64,000 nucleotides of DNA from Acinetobacter apis (GCF_900197575.1 NZ_FZLN01000002.1:62001-126000); one strand, 5' to 3'; positions 9,583 to 22,569 are shown, counted from the stretch's first letter. The notes: generated by a model not told the origin, from the sequence alone. Numbers and translations are program-made.

Positions 9583-9954
9583 TTGGATGTTCATAAGGTG
9601 AAAGAGAAGTTTTTAGATGAGTTTTCATCTTTTTTATTTAAGTTAAACAACAATACAAATGAATGGTATTTATCTGATTTTATTGACGTCTCAATTAAAC
9701 CACTCTCAGCAATGACTTCATTTGAACTTGTGTCTGAGGTTATGTCTATGATTATAGATTTGAATATTCATCGTGAAGATTGCTTTTATGATGCAATATA
9801 CATTCTTAATGAATTATACCAACACGCAAACACGACAGAACGTCCCTCATTTTTGGTTGAAAATCCAAACTTTTTTACAAAACTAGTCGATCAAACGCAT
9901 CATCAAGATACAGTTGAATTAGTCAAAAACACTGCCAAGCAATTTCATTTCTAG
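9583..9954 (+). CDS. Small hypothetical protein, unrecognised
   Basis: The open frame gives 123 residues from a TTG at 9583; a GTG at 9598 is an alternative and neither has a clear ribosome site. The product is acidic and apparently helical (KVKEKFLDEFSSFLFKLNNN, DFIDVSIKPLSAMTSFELVSEV), with no signal peptide or membrane segment. Its size and composition recall small immunity-type proteins, but no toxin gene lies nearby and I do not claim a family. The DNA is more AT-rich than the flanking ptsP and katG, so it is a candidate for a recently acquired gene. Confidence 0.55.
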   Translation: MDVHKVKEKFLDEFSSFLFKLNNNTNEWYLSDFIDVSIKPLSAMTSFELVSEVMSMIIDLNIHREDCFYDAIYILNELYQHANTTERPSFLVENPNFFTKLVDQTHHQDTVELVKNTAKQFHF

Positions 9955-10026
9955 CATTTCACTTTATAAAAAATGATTAATTTATTGAAAAATTCGGATC
10001 TCAATTTTTAACATATCACACAACAA

Positions 10027-10056
10027 TAAAAACCCCAGCTCGGCTGGGGTTTTTAT
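10027..10056 (-). terminator. Intrinsic terminator of katG
   Basis: Arms AACCCCAGC and GCTGGGGTT around a 3-base loop, flanked by A and T runs, lie just beyond the katG stop codon. Confidence 0.88.
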
Positions 10057-10064
10057 TTATTCAA

Positions 10065-12630
<2,566 letters not shown>

Positions 12631-14103
12631 ATGAGTAAGTGCCCATATCATCAAACAACAACAGCGGGTTCACCAGTCGCTGATAATCAAAACAGCGTTA
12701 CAGTCGGTCCAAGAGGCCCACTTTTAATTCAAGATTGGCAATTAATTGAAAAATTAGCACATCAAAACCGTGAAAGAATTCCAGAACGTACAGTACATGC
12801 CAAAGGTTGGGGTGCTTTTGGTACATTAACTATCACAAAAGATTTATCTGAATATACACGCGCTAAAGTTTTTCATGGTGTAAATAAACAGATTCCAATG
12901 CTTGCTCGTTTCTCAACTGTTGCTGGTGAACATGGTGCAGCAGATGCTGAGCGTGATGTTCGTGGTTTCTCTTTAAAGTTTTATACAGAAGAAGGTAACT
13001 GGGACTTGGTTGGTAACAATACACCCGTGTTCTTTGTCCGTGACCCATTAAAATTCCCTGACTTCATTCATACACAAAAACGCCATCCAAGAACAAACCT
13101 GCGTTCACCAACTGCAATGTGGGATTTTTGGTCATTGTCACCTGAAAGCTTACACCAAGTGACTATTTTAATGTCTGATCGTGGCTTACCAACTGATGTG
13201 CGTCATATCAATGGTTATGGCTCACATACATTCTCTTTTTGGAATGATAAAAACGAGCGTTTTTGGGTTAAATTCCATTTTAAAACACAGCAAGGCCATC
13301 GTCATTGGACCAATGAAGAATCATTCGAAAAAGTGGGTCAAAGCCGTGAAACCACACAAGAAGATCTATTCTACAGCATTGAAAATGGTGACTTCCCTCG
13401 TTGGACTCTTCAAGTTCAAATCATGCCTGAGCTTGATGCAGAAAAAACCTCTTACAACCCATTTGATTTAACCAAAGTATGGCCACATAGCGAATATCCG
13501 CCAATTGAAGTCGGCTTCTTTGAATTAAACCGCAATGCTGACAACTATTTTGCACAAATTGAACAAGCTGCATTCTCTCCATCAAATGTTGTACCAGGTA
13601 TTGGTTTTTCTCCTGACCGCATGTTACAGGCGCGTATTTTCAGCTATGCAGATGCGCATCGTCATCGTTTAGGGACGCATTATGAAAATATTCCTGTGAA
13701 TCGTCCACATGTGCCAGTACATACATATCACAAAGATGGTTTCATGAATATTCAAGAAGAATTTCCAAATCCTGATGCATATTATGAACCGAATTCATTT
13801 GGTGGCCCAGTACAAGCCCCTGAATTTAAAGAACCGCCTTTAAAGTTAAATCAAAGTGTAGTTGACCGTTTTGATCATCGTCAAGACGAAGGCAATAATG
13901 ACTATATTCAAGTTACTGCATTATTTAATTTATTTGATGATGGTGAAAAATCTCGCCTATTTAACAACATTGCAGGTGCAATGGCAGGTGTACCAAAAGA
14001 AATTATTGAACGCCAATTAACACATTTTGGCCGTGTACATCCAGATTATGAAGCGGGTGTTCGTGCAGAATTAAAAGCAACAGGTCACAGCGATTACCAA
14101 TAA
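12631..14103 (+). CDS. katA: Monofunctional haem catalase (small-subunit type)
   Basis: The 490-residue product is a typical small-subunit catalase, which disproportionates hydrogen peroxide. The catalytic His56 is in [14 protein letters not shown], the catalytic Asn is in [14 protein letters not shown] (about residue 129), and the proximal haem ligand is Tyr339 in [19 protein letters not shown]. There is no signal peptide. The ATG at 12631 has an AGGAG ribosome site 7-8 bases upstream. The short N-terminal MSKCPYHQ resembles the Cys-Pro motif near the start of KatG in this window. The symbol katA follows usage for this clade; the exact orthologue name is less certain than the function. Confidence 0.93.
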   Translation: MSKCPYHQTTTAGSPVADNQNSVTVGPRGPLLIQDWQLIEKLAHQNRERIPERTVHAKGWGAFGTLTITKDLSEYTRAKVFHGVNKQIPMLARFSTVAGEHGAADAERDVRGFSLKFYTEEGNWDLVGNNTPVFFVRDPLKFPDFIHTQKRHPRTNLRSPTAMWDFWSLSPESLHQVTILMSDRGLPTDVRHINGYGSHTFSFWNDKNERFWVKFHFKTQQGHRHWTNEESFEKVGQSRETTQEDLFYSIENGDFPRWTLQVQIMPELDAEKTSYNPFDLTKVWPHSEYPPIEVGFFELNRNADNYFAQIEQAAFSPSNVVPGIGFSPDRMLQARIFSYADAHRHRLGTHYENIPVNRPHVPVHTYHKDGFMNIQEEFPNPDAYYEPNSFGGPVQAPEFKEPPLKLNQSVVDRFDHRQDEGNNDYIQVTALFNLFDDGEKSRLFNNIAGAMAGVPKEIIERQLTHFGRVHPDYEAGVRAELKATGHSDYQ

Positions 14104-14114
14104 ATCGCTCTTAT

Positions 14115-14144
14115 AAAAAAGCCCTCAATTTGAGGGCTTTTTTT
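14115..14144. terminator. Bidirectional terminator between katA and the MBL gene
   Basis: GCCCTCAA (14121-14128) and TTGAGGGC (14130-14137) form a perfect stem flanked by an A run and a T run. The right-hand T run overlaps the stop codon of the convergent MBL-fold gene. Confidence 0.9.
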
Positions 14145-15204
14145 ATACAATCAGTTTTCGACCTTCATGAATACAATAAAATGGATTCATTAATTTAGAT
14201 GCTTGAGAGATCGACTCTTCAAGCACTTCTTCTGGTGCTAAACGACCTTCATCTGTTAACTGAAAAGTTCGATAATGTAATGCCACAGAACGATGTGATT
14301 GTAAGTCCATATGCGCTTTTAAAGCATCATCTGGGTCCATATGCAGATACTTCATAATTTTTCGTGGTGCATAAGCACCAATCGGCAGTAAAGCCACCCT
14401 TGGAGCCCCAAATTTGGCATAAATTTCTTTGAAGTGTGGTGAGTAACCTGTATCACCTGCAAAATAAACATATTGCTCATCTTGCCGCACACAAAAGCCC
14501 CCCCACAATGCTGCATTTTGGTCTCGAATACCTCGCCCAGAACCATGCTGTGCTGGGGTATATACAATTTCAAAATCTTTGAACATGGCAGATTGCCACC
14601 AATCAAGTTCAATCACATTAAAATGATTTGGTAAATAATGTCCATTACCAAGACCTGTATAAATAGGCATTTTAAAGGCATCATCTAGCCATTCTAATGT
14701 GGCAATATCCATATGATCATAATGGTTATGACTGAGTAATACACCATGGATTTCTGGTAAGTTTTCTAAAGCAATCCCTGCAGGACAAACACGGCGTGGT
14801 CCAGTTCCAGGCCTTGGACCTGCATGATCAGACCACATCGGATCTGTCAAAAAGTTATACGGCCCTATCTGAATTAATACAGTGGCATGCCCTACAAACC
14901 AAACACGCCATTGTGGCTGATCACCTTCATTGGTATGTAAAGTGGTTGGAACTTCATGATCTTGTGCTAAAAAGTTTTTAAACTCCTGATCAATATCTAC
15001 ATTCCATGAATTGTTTTTACGACTCATCAGCCATTTTAAAATTTTGATTCTGCTGTGTTTAATATCTGGCGCATGCTCATTATGAAACCTCCCATTTCGA
15101 AAATGAGCAGATGTTTCAAAGGATTGATTTGCTTTTGTTAACGTATGAAACCATGTGTTTTTTACTGGAATTTCATAACTCAATCGCTTATTAGATGTTG
15201 TCAT
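14143..15204 (-). CDS. MBL-fold metallo-hydrolase (NAPE-PLD/UlaG-like)
   Basis: The 353-residue product has the metallo-beta-lactamase metal site LLSHNHYDHMDIATLEWL (HxHxDH), a following GNGHYLP segment, a FAGDTGYSPHF segment with the bridging aspartate, and a C-terminal histidine in SVALHYRTF. The N-terminal part (WRVWFVGHATVLIQIGPYNFLTDPMWSD) is characteristic of the group that includes NAPE-hydrolysing phospholipase D and UlaG-like lactonases. In bacteria the substrate is usually unknown, and I cannot narrow it. It lacks an obvious signal peptide. It is convergent with katA and divergent from a LysR gene. Confidence 0.85.
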   Translation of the reverse strand: MTTSNKRLSYEIPVKNTWFHTLTKANQSFETSAHFRNGRFHNEHAPDIKHSRIKILKWLMSRKNNSWNVDIDQEFKNFLAQDHEVPTTLHTNEGDQPQWRVWFVGHATVLIQIGPYNFLTDPMWSDHAGPRPGTGPRRVCPAGIALENLPEIHGVLLSHNHYDHMDIATLEWLDDAFKMPIYTGLGNGHYLPNHFNVIELDWWQSAMFKDFEIVYTPAQHGSGRGIRDQNAALWGGFCVRQDEQYVYFAGDTGYSPHFKEIYAKFGAPRVALLPIGAYAPRKIMKYLHMDPDDALKAHMDLQSHRSVALHYRTFQLTDEGRLAPEEVLEESISQASKLMNPFYCIHEGRKLIV

Positions 15205-15518
15205 ATGTTCTTCTTTTATTTCTTATCTGACTCAAGGCGAATCACGTTAGAATGGCTATCTATCTGTGTGTTAAAATGTATAGTACCATCAAGTTTTAAG
15301 ATTTGTATTATGTATTTTATACAACTACATTTCTGCTACAACATTTATTTTTCAGATTTAAATGAAACAGTTAGTTTCTATTTGATCATCTCTTTTAAAT
15401 TGTAAGTTTAAACCATACTCGGTAAAACTATAACCATATAAAATAAAACATAATTTAATATTAGGTACTTTAAGCTATACTAGCATTACCTAGTTTTCAT
15501 CACCGTCGGACAGATATT
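15205..15518. other. 314-base gap between the MBL gene and a LysR gene
   Basis: AT-rich with no convincing gene. It holds two dyads: TTGTA-N12-TACAA at 15303-15324, and TAGGTA-N19-TACCTA at 15462-15492, which is listed separately. These fit a divergent regulated promoter region. Confidence 0.5.
15462..15492. promoter_or_regulatory. Dyad flanking the probable -10 box of the LysR gene
   Basis: TAGGTA (15462-15467) and TACCTA (15487-15492) bracket a TATACT (15476-15481), about 38 bases before the LysR start codon. The placement would suit autoregulation, which is common for LysR genes; this is inference. Confidence 0.35.
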
Positions 15519-16415
15519 ATGGAACTACGTCACTTGCGATATTTTATAGCTGTCGCAGAAGAATTAAATTTCAGTAAAGCAGCACTTCGACTTTACACGG
15601 CTCAACCCTCGTTAAGCCAACAAATTAAAGACTTAGAAGAAGAAATTGGTGTAAAACTTTTTCATAGAACCAAACGTAAAGTTGAACTGACCGAAGAAGG
15701 TGCTGTGTTTTTAGAACAGGCGCGTCTCACCATTGCCCAAGCAGATCGTGCAGTTCATTTAACCCAACAAGCCCACTTATCCAAACAACGAATTTTAAAA
15801 ATTGGATTCTTAACAGCAGCAGAGATTCGGATTTTTCCGACTATTTTGCCAAGTTTCCGTGTGCAATATCCACATTTTAAGATTGAATTTTCTTTGCTTG
15901 GTGATGCAGAACAGCATCAGGCATTAAAAAATGCTGAACTTGATATTATTTTTACACGTCAAAAAGTCAATCATAAAACCGTGGTTGATCAAGTGATTTT
16001 TAAAGATGAGTTGTCTTTAATCTTACCTAAAAATCACCCTTTGGCACAGCGTGAAACTATTCCACTTGAAGCATTAAAGACCTTGGATTTTATTATGCCA
16101 ACGTCACCGACATTTTTAATCATGAATCAAGTGGTGCACGAGTTTACCCAAAGCCATCAGATCAATTTAAATGTGCAAAAATATGCAAAAACCATTATTG
16201 ATAGTTTGACGTTAATTAATTCGGGTGAAGGCTGTTCAATTCTACCGAAATATGTCGATCCTTTTGGTAGCTTACCTAATGTGACTGTTCGACCTTTTGA
16301 TGTTGAATTGCCAACTTTAGATATTGTAATGAGCTACCGTCAAGATGACACATCGACTGCATTAAAAAGCTTTTTAACTATGCTGAATTCAATTTTAGAT
16401 CAGCATACTTTGTAG
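15519..16415 (+). CDS. LysR-family transcriptional regulator (HcaR/CatM-like)
   Basis: The 298-residue product begins MELRHLRYFIAVAEELNFSKAA, with the helix-turn-helix RLYTAQPSLSQQIKDLEEEI (about residues 28-47), and has a LysR substrate-binding domain from about residue 90. The N-terminus resembles regulators of aromatic-compound catabolism such as CatM, BenM and HcaR, but no catabolic genes are present here, so the target is unknown. The divergent MBL-fold hydrolase gene is the most likely regulated neighbour by position. The gene ends 11 bases from the convergent HAD gene with no visible terminator. Confidence 0.88.
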   Translation: MELRHLRYFIAVAEELNFSKAALRLYTAQPSLSQQIKDLEEEIGVKLFHRTKRKVELTEEGAVFLEQARLTIAQADRAVHLTQQAHLSKQRILKIGFLTAAEIRIFPTILPSFRVQYPHFKIEFSLLGDAEQHQALKNAELDIIFTRQKVNHKTVVDQVIFKDELSLILPKNHPLAQRETIPLEALKTLDFIMPTSPTFLIMNQVVHEFTQSHQINLNVQKYAKTIIDSLTLINSGEGCSILPKYVDPFGSLPNVTVRPFDVELPTLDIVMSYRQDDTSTALKSFLTMLNSILDQHTL

Positions 16416-16426
16416 TGAATGAAAGA

Positions 16427-17086
16427 TTAACGCTTCGTCTGAACATGTTGTATTAAATAGTCATGTAAATCTGTTAATGACTGTGCAATATATATAGGTT
16501 CATATGACATCAGTTCTTCTACAGCATGTACTCCATAACTGACGCCTATGCGCTTCATGCCGATACGCTGTGCCATCTCTAAATCATATGTGGTATCTCC
16601 CACCATCACAGCATGATTCACATCAATTCCTGTATGCTGAAGAATTTCTTCTAGCATGAGAGGATGGGGTTTAGATTTGGTTTCGCTTGCAGCACGGGTG
16701 ACTGTAAACAGATCATGACTTGCTGTTGTGGTTAAAACACGGTCTAGTCCACGACGACTTTTACCTGTTGCAACCGCTAAAATAATGCCTTGCTGCTTTA
16801 AATCATGCAGCATTTCATGCACCCCCACAAACCACTGATCATGCGATGAATGTGCCACATAATGGGTGGCATAGCTCTCTAAAATGGCATCATGCAACTC
16901 AGGTACTTGAGGGAATAACGTCTGCATTACCTCAGGCAACCCAAGTCCAATAATATGCGCTGCATCTTCAGCCGTTAAAGGCTGTTGATGCTGTTGTGCA
17001 GCAAATTGTAAGCTATCTACAATCTGCCCTGCTGAATCAAATAATGTGCCATCCCAATCAAAGATGACCAACTTAATTGAAGACAT
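16427..17086 (-). CDS. HAD hydrolase, phosphoglycolate-phosphatase-like
   Basis: The 219-residue product has HAD motif I FDWDGTLFDS (nucleophile Asp10, Asp12), motif II (VATGKS), a motif III lysine in SKPHPLM and motif IV VMVGDTTYDLEMA. It has an all-helical cap between motifs I and II, as in Gph/PGMB-type enzymes. It starts within the stop codon of rluC (TAATG overlap), so the two are translationally coupled. This rluC-HAD pairing is widespread in gamma-proteobacteria (YjjG/Gph-like); the physiological substrate is not evident. Confidence 0.87.
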   Translation of the reverse strand: MSSIKLVIFDWDGTLFDSAGQIVDSLQFAAQQHQQPLTAEDAAHIIGLGLPEVMQTLFPQVPELHDAILESYATHYVAHSSHDQWFVGVHEMLHDLKQQGIILAVATGKSRRGLDRVLTTTASHDLFTVTRAASETKSKPHPLMLEEILQHTGIDVNHAVMVGDTTYDLEMAQRIGMKRIGVSYGVHAVEELMSYEPIYIAQSLTDLHDYLIQHVQTKR

Positions 17087-18018
17087 TATTTCTCCTTTGC
17101 AAGTTGATTTAACACGTCTTGCATATCATCGGGAAGTGGTGCTTCAATCGCAGCATAACCCGGAATCTCTAACCGCATGGCATGCAAGCATAATCGTCTT
17201 GGTTTTGGACCTGAATAATTGACGTTATGACCATATTTATCATCGCCTAACAAAGGATGACCAATACTTAAACCATGAACACGGATTTGGTGAGTACGGC
17301 CAGATAACGGTGATGCATAAACAAGCGTTGCAGATTTAAAGCGCTGCTCAACCGTCCAAATGGTTTGACTCGATTTACCTTCTTTTGATACCGAAACACG
17401 GCGCTCGCCATTGGCAAGCTCATAACGTAATAACGGTGCATCAATTTTTTGTTGGTCTAACAAAACATTGCCTTTTACAATCGCAGCATAAGTTTTTTGA
17501 ATATCATGCTGTCTTAATAACTCTTGTAAATGTTTTAATGTGCTACGTTTCTTACTAATCATCACAAGGCCTGATGTATCACGGTCAATACGATGAATCA
17601 ATTCAAGGTATTTTTTGCCTGTAGCAGCACGCAAAGCTTCAATTAAGCCATAGGCAATACCACTGCCGCCATGTACAGCAATACCTGATGGCTTGTTCAC
17701 CACCAACAACCCCTCATCCTCATACACAATACGGCTTAACAAACCTTGAGCCACGTGTTCACTCATAGGAATGTCTGTGTCTTGCTTTTGCTCATAACGA
17801 ATGGGTGCTACACGAACTTGATCGCCCGATTGTAAGCGTGTCTCAGCTTTGACACGTTTTTTATTCACTCGGACTTGGCCTTCTCGAATCAAACGATAAA
17901 TACGACTTTTAGGCACACCTTTTAAGCGTGACATTAAAAAATTATCAATTCTTTGATCGGCTTGATGTTCATTGACATCGAACCAAGTCACACTTTGCCA
18001 TTGCTGATTGGAATTCAT
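17086..18018 (-). CDS. rluC: 23S rRNA pseudouridine synthase RluC
   Basis: RluC makes pseudouridine 955, 2504 and 2580 in 23S rRNA. The 310-residue product has an N-terminal S4 RNA-binding domain (QRIDNFLMSRLKGVPKSRIYRLI), the catalytic motif HRIDRDTSGLV with the catalytic aspartate, and the C-terminal SGRTHQIRVHG segment of RluA-family synthases. Its stop codon overlaps the start of the HAD gene by one base. It is divergent from rne, as in Escherichia coli, where rluC lies next to rne in opposite orientation; this supports RluC over RluD or RluA. Confidence 0.94.
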   Translation of the reverse strand: MNSNQQWQSVTWFDVNEHQADQRIDNFLMSRLKGVPKSRIYRLIREGQVRVNKKRVKAETRLQSGDQVRVAPIRYEQKQDTDIPMSEHVAQGLLSRIVYEDEGLLVVNKPSGIAVHGGSGIAYGLIEALRAATGKKYLELIHRIDRDTSGLVMISKKRSTLKHLQELLRQHDIQKTYAAIVKGNVLLDQQKIDAPLLRYELANGERRVSVSKEGKSSQTIWTVEQRFKSATLVYASPLSGRTHQIRVHGLSIGHPLLGDDKYGHNVNYSGPKPRRLCLHAMRLEIPGYAAIEAPLPDDMQDVLNQLAKEK

Positions 18019-18125
18019 ACAGCTGTTTCAACCTTAATTTGATAATTTTGAATAAAATATAAACACTCAGACTATTTATTTCACTATAAACAACCGTTCA
18101 ACCCATAGGCAGATGCCTCAAGGTT

Positions 18126-18134
18126 TGCTATAGT
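18126..18134 (+). promoter_or_regulatory. Extended -10 promoter for the rne leader
   Basis: TTGCTATAGT contains TGC followed by TATAGT (18129-18134), an extended -10 element with no good -35 box. Transcription would begin near 18141, exactly where the hairpin-rich leader begins. Confidence 0.45.
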
Positions 18135-18140
18135 CAGCGC

Positions 18141-18770
18141 ACGGATACCCCCGTAAATGAGACCTTGCATTAAAAGCATTCTATCGTTTTAACCGATGAA
18201 TCTTGCAAGTCATGCTCTCATCGTAAGCTCGGAACGGTCCCAAAAGAATATGCCGACGCCGAAGGCTTTAGTATATCGGCAAATGAGTAGGCTGTTGTGT
18301 TAATTCATGCTTTCGCATAAAAAACAGTCTACAACCCAAATATATGTGGCCAACTTAGGTTGGTTTATTAATGTAAACTGAAATGCATCGATGAGTCATT
18401 CGCTACGATTTATTAGATTTAAATTGTGATGTCTATACATGCTATTGTTAGTTTAAGTATCTGATACGATGCGTATTTTCCGTATTTGACTTGGCTGAAC
18501 AAAGATCAACAAGCTGAATTAACAGTAAATTTATCTTAGCAAAATAACAGAACAGAACGACTAATAAATCATTCAGGTGAATTTAACTGATTTCGTAAGA
18601 TAAATACACCTGTATAAGTAAACGTAAGCATGTATTGTAACCATAAACGAATGTGGAAAATATAATCTCTTAATTGCATACAAGAAGTTAAAAGATTAGT
18701 ACATGGAGTGCTTAAGTTTACGCCGTCAAGACTGACTGATCGTTGTAATTCAATGATTAGGTATTCACCC
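18141..18770 (+). promoter_or_regulatory. Long structured 5' leader of rne
   Basis: About 630 bases separate the probable start from the rne ATG. The first 225 bases hold a series of hairpins: ACGG/CCGT (18141-18154); a nested stem with ATGAGA/TCTCAT (18157-18162 with 18216-18221), CTTGCA/TGCAAG (18164-18169 with 18204-18209) and ATCG/CGAT at its tip; TGCCGA/TCGGCA (18251-18256 with 18276-18281) enclosing GCC-GAA-GGC; GTAGGCTGTT/AACAGTCTAC (18287-18296 with 18323-18332, one G-U pair) enclosing ATGC-TTTC-GCAT; and CCAAC/GTTGG (18350-18363). In Escherichia coli the rne leader lets RNase E control its own mRNA, and Pseudomonas has a separate rne-II motif; by position this is the equivalent, with unrelated primary sequence as far as I can tell. 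The remaining 400 bases are AT-rich and less structured. Confidence 0.65.
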
Positions 18771-21700
18771 ATGAAACGTATGCTGATTAATGCGACACAT
18801 GCTGAAGAAGTACGTGTTGCACTTGTCACAGGTCATCGTCTATATGACTTCGACCTTGAAAACCGTACTCGCGAACAAAAAAAATCAAATATTTATAAAG
18901 GCCATGTCACTCGCGTTGAGCCTTCTTTAGAAGCTGTATTTGTTGAATATGGCGCACAACGTCAAGGTTTCTTGTCGATGCGAGAAATTGCACGTAGCTA
19001 CTTAAATAGTAACCGTGACACATCAAATATCCGTGAACTGATCACAGAAGGTACTGAGCTTTTAGTCCAAGTTGAAAAAGAAGAGCGTGGCAATAAAGGC
19101 GCTGCTCTATCGACTTATATTTCACTTGCCGGGCGTTATTTGGTCCTGATGCCAAACAATCCAAAAGGTGGCGGAATCAGTCGACAAATTTCAGGCAGCG
19201 TTCGTGAAGAACTCAAAGAAATGTTGGCATCATTAAACATGCCACGTGGTATGAGTGTGATTGTCCGCACTGCAGGTATTGGTCGTAGCCAAGAAGAATT
19301 ACAGCAAGATTTACAACACTTGCTTGACCTATGGGCACAAATCCAAAGCACCTGCAATTCAGGTCCATCACCGATGCTTGTTCATCAAGAAGCGGGCGTT
19401 GTTACACGTGCAATTCGTGATTATTTACGTGATGATGTTTCTGAAATTTTAATTGATAATGAGCAAGCATTTAATGAAGCATATAACTTTGTTAAAGTGG
19501 TCATGCCGCGTCAATTGGAAAAACTTAAAACATATACACAAAATGAGCCATTATTTGCACATTTTGGTGTTGAAAGCCAAATTCAAACTGCCTATGAACG
19601 TGAAGTAAAATTGCCATCAGGTGGATCAATTGTCATTGACCAAACTGAAGCATTGGTTGCGATTGATATTAACTCAGCCAAATCAACACGCGGTCAAGAT
19701 GTAGAAGACACTGCATTAAATACCAATTTAGAAGCTGCAGAAGAAATTGCTCGTCAATTGCGTTTACGCGATATTGGTGGCTTGGTTGTCATTGATTTTA
19801 TCGACATGAGCAAAGACCGTAACCAACGTATGGTTGAAGCTAAATTGCGTGAAGCGACACAAAGTGATCGTGCACGTATCCAATTTGGTCAATTGTCTCG
19901 CTTTGGTTTAATGGAAATGAGCCGTCAACGCTTACGTCCATCATTAGAAGAATCGACAGGTTATGTGTGCCCGCGCTGTCATGGCACAGGCATGGTACGT
20001 GATGTACGTTCACTGTCGTTATCAATCATGCGTAAAGTAGAAGAAATTGCATTACAAGAGCGTCAAGGTGAAGTTCAAATTGAAGTCCCTGTCGAAATTG
20101 CAGCTTTCTTATTGAATGAAAAACGCCATAGCCTTGTCTACTTAGAGCAAAGCTCAAATGTACGTATTACTGTATTGCCTCACCCGCATTTAGAAACACC
20201 GCATTACCAAATCCAATATAATCCTGAAGGTTTTGCGCCAACCAGTTATGAACGTACCGAAGCAACACGTTCAAGTGAAGCAGAACTTGGTTACCAATCT
20301 TCAGAATGGCATTTAGATGAAGCTGAAAAACCAGCACATGTTGCTCAAGCACAACCTGCCAAGTTGGCTACACAAGCAACACCTGCATCGCAACAGCAAG
20401 CAATTAAAGCTCAACCTGCGTCAAGCAGTGCATGTGCATGGTTAGAAAACTTGTTTACCCAAAAGCAAGCACAAACTGTTGATCAAACCCGTACAGCAAA
20501 CCATGCTGCACAAGCCATTGAACAAATGGTAAATAGTGGTTCTGTGAGCAAAGGTCAATTTGGTTCAATCACAACACCTGTAGAAACAGTGCCTGCAGCT
20601 GTAACAACATCACAAAATGCGTATACCGAATCACGGACGCAACAAGCAGCGCCTGCACAAGCAAAAAATGAAAAACGTGAAGAGCGTGAAGAACGTCCTC
20701 AACGTAACAATAAAAAGCAGCGCAATAATAAATATAAAGAACAGCGTGAGCCACAAGCTGTAGAGCAAAACACAGCACAAGTTGCTGAGCAAAATGTACA
20801 ATCACACGCTGCTGTACATGAAGAGGTTGTTCAAGCACCTCGTCAAGAACGTGATGGACGTCGTCAACAAAAACGTCAGCACTCTGAGCGTCAGCAACAG
20901 CCTGAGCAAAACACTCGTCATGAACAAACGGATGCTGTACAAGAGCAAAATGCTGCTGTACCACGCCGTGATCGTAATCAACAGCGTCCACAACGCCCAC
21001 AACGTCAGCGCGATCAAAGTGTATTGCAAGAGCAGTCCCCTGCTGCTACACCTGCCAAAGAAAAAGCTGTGGCAGCAGAACGCAATGATGTACAAGTGAA
21101 TGTGATTGATGTGCCACGTCATGAAGACTTGCCAACTGCACTTGTTGTCAATATCGATCAAGAAACGCGTGATATTGTTGCGATTAATCCACAGGCACCT
21201 GCAACTCCAGCGGTTGTGTCAGCAAAGCCTGCTCCACAACAACAGCCAAAGCCACAAGCGACTGCCCATGAAAAAGTAAAAAATACTGATCATGTGGCAG
21301 CAAAAACGCCTGCACCTGCTGTTAAGGAAACAAAAGCTGCTGTTGAAAAAACAGAAGTTGAGACCAAACCAAGCAACCATCGTGCAAGCAATGATCCACG
21401 CTCAAACCGTCGTCAGAAGCAAGCACAGCAAGCAAAACAACAGCCTGTTGTGAATAAAATCAGTCCAACAGAAAACCCAGCTTTAAAGCAATACAACATT
21501 GGCAGTTTAATTCGTCATGTGTATGGCGAAGATTGTACGGTGTTGATTGAGCAGTTTGGTTTAATTCCGACATTTAACCGTGCTTTAGTGAAGTTCACAG
21601 AAAGTTATGTGGCATCATTAAATGAAACTCCACGTGTTCAAGCTGATACCAAACAGCCAATCACACGTGATGTTCAAGTGCCAGTTAAAGCCAATCAGGA

Positions 21701-22316
21701 TCAAGTGACCACTGAAGCATTATCACTTGTACCACCAAAAAGTGAGCAAGTGCGTGTTGCCAATGATCCACGTGAGCGTCGTCGCTTGGCTAAATTGGCT
21801 GCAAGCCAAGCCTTAGAGCAAGCAAAAGCGCAGCACATCAAAGAAGAAGCCGTGTCTGCTGAGCCTGTTCAAAATGAAACTGCTGAATCACAAGCAGAAG
21901 CCGCTGAACCTGTCGTGACTGAACAAACCACCTCACCTGTGGTTCACTCAGAAACAGAAACTGTAAGCAATGAAACTGTAACTCCAGAAGCAGCAACACC
22001 CCCTGCAGCTGAAGCTACAGTCACAAGCTCATCAGCAGAAACAGATGAAAGCGCTTCTGAGCAGACAGCTACAAATACACCTGCTGCTAAAAAATCTAGC
22101 GCGACTAAAAAGGCAGAAGCAACTTCTGATGAGCATCGTTCAACAGAAGAAGCACCTGTAGCCGATGCAGGAGATAAAACGTCTGCAGCAAAAACAGCAG
22201 CAGAGAAAAAAGAAGCCAAAGAGAAAGCAGCAGACAGTAGCAGTGAAAAAGCAGCTCGTCCCCGCCGCCCTCGTGGTCGTCCACCTAAAAAAGCGGTAAC
22301 GCCAAAAGCTGAATAA
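18771..22316 (+). CDS. rne: Ribonuclease E
   Basis: RNase E is the main mRNA-decay and tRNA/rRNA-processing endonuclease and the scaffold of the degradosome. The 1181-residue product starts [21 protein letters not shown], the family start; an in-frame ATG 21 codons earlier is not preferred. The catalytic half has an S1 domain, the metal-binding aspartates Asp299 (VAIDINSA) and Asp342 (VVIDFIDM), and the Zn-link cysteines Cys400 and Cys403 in CPRCHGTG. These positions are four residues short of the E. coli numbering. From about residue 520 the protein is low-complexity, rich in Q, A, P, E, and R clusters, as expected for the disordered scaffold half, and ends in an arginine/proline/lysine-rich tail. 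A terminator follows. Confidence 0.97.
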   Translation: MKRMLINATHAEEVRVALVTGHRLYDFDLENRTREQKKSNIYKGHVTRVEPSLEAVFVEYGAQRQGFLSMREIARSYLNSNRDTSNIRELITEGTELLVQVEKEERGNKGAALSTYISLAGRYLVLMPNNPKGGGISRQISGSVREELKEMLASLNMPRGMSVIVRTAGIGRSQEELQQDLQHLLDLWAQIQSTCNSGPSPMLVHQEAGVVTRAIRDYLRDDVSEILIDNEQAFNEAYNFVKVVMPRQLEKLKTYTQNEPLFAHFGVESQIQTAYEREVKLPSGGSIVIDQTEALVAIDINSAKSTRGQDVEDTALNTNLEAAEEIARQLRLRDIGGLVVIDFIDMSKDRNQRMVEAKLREATQSDRARIQFGQLSRFGLMEMSRQRLRPSLEESTGYVCPRCHGTGMVRDVRSLSLSIMRKVEEIALQERQGEVQIEVPVEIAAFLLNEKRHSLVYLEQSSNVRITVLPHPHLETPHYQIQYNPEGFAPTSYERTEATRSSEAELGYQSSEWHLDEAEKPAHVAQAQPAKLATQATPASQQQAIKAQPASSSACAWLENLFTQKQAQTVDQTRTANHAAQAIEQMVNSGSVSKGQFGSITTPVETVPAAVTTSQNAYTESRTQQAAPAQAKNEKREEREERPQRNNKKQRNNKYKEQREPQAVEQNTAQVAEQNVQSHAAVHEEVVQAPRQERDGRRQQKRQHSERQQQPEQNTRHEQTDAVQEQNAAVPRRDRNQQRPQRPQRQRDQSVLQEQSPAATPAKEKAVAAERNDVQVNVIDVPRHEDLPTALVVNIDQETRDIVAINPQAPATPAVVSAKPAPQQQPKPQATAHEKVKNTDHVAAKTPAPAVKETKAAVEKTEVETKPSNHRASNDPRSNRRQKQAQQAKQQPVVNKISPTENPALKQYNIGSLIRHVYGEDCTVLIEQFGLIPTFNRALVKFTESYVASLNETPRVQADTKQPITRDVQVPVKANQDQVTTEALSLVPPKSEQVRVANDPRERRRLAKLAASQALEQAKAQHIKEEAVSAEPVQNETAESQAEAAEPVVTEQTTSPVVHSETETVSNETVTPEAATPPAAEATVTSSSAETDESASEQTATNTPAAKKSSATKKAEATSDEHRSTEEAPVADAGDKTSAAKTAAEKKEAKEKAADSSSEKAARPRRPRGRPPKKAVTPKAE

Positions 22317-22325
22317 CAGCGTTAT

Positions 22326-22356
22326 AAAAGCCACCTTTTAAGGTGGCTTTTATTTT
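22326..22356 (+). terminator. Intrinsic terminator of rne
   Basis: AAAAGCCACCTT and AAGGTGGCTTTT form a 12-base stem with a 2-base centre, followed by T-rich sequence. Confidence 0.88.
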
Positions 22357-22521
22357 GTTTTATCTTAATAAACAAGCCAATGAGCAATAATAAAAATTTG
22401 AATAATCAAAAAATTAACTAAAAAAACCCTTACTTTTTTCAATCTAGTGTATGTTTTTTGATAGATTGTCACCAATTTGTAGTTTTTATAATCAAATGCT
22501 TCACTTTTTAAGAATTACCCC

Positions 22522-22549
22522 TTGTCATGGTCAAATAAATTGCTACAAT
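22522..22549 (+). promoter_or_regulatory. Promoter of the tRNA-Lys pair
   Basis: TTGTCA (22522-22527) and TACAAT (22544-22549) are 16 bases apart. A GC-containing discriminator (CGCTCC) follows the -10 box, as is usual at stable-RNA promoters under stringent control. The first tRNA begins 21 bases beyond the -10 box. Confidence 0.7.
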
Positions 22550-22569
22550 ACGCTCCATCAAGAAAAGAT

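Noticed and set aside
9583..9954. Toxin-immunity pair between ptsP and katG
   Set aside because: Only one small gene is present; no second gene of toxin type fits in the remaining space.
15145..15405. 86-codon open frame on the plus strand before the LysR gene
   Set aside because: It overlaps the MBL gene start, has a composition of random AT-rich DNA with many Phe, Cys and Ile, and no ribosome site.
20569..21161. Long open frames on the minus strand opposite the C-terminal half of rne
   Set aside because: They mirror the low-complexity, Gln/Ala/Arg-rich coding sequence of rne. They lack ribosome sites and recognisable domains.
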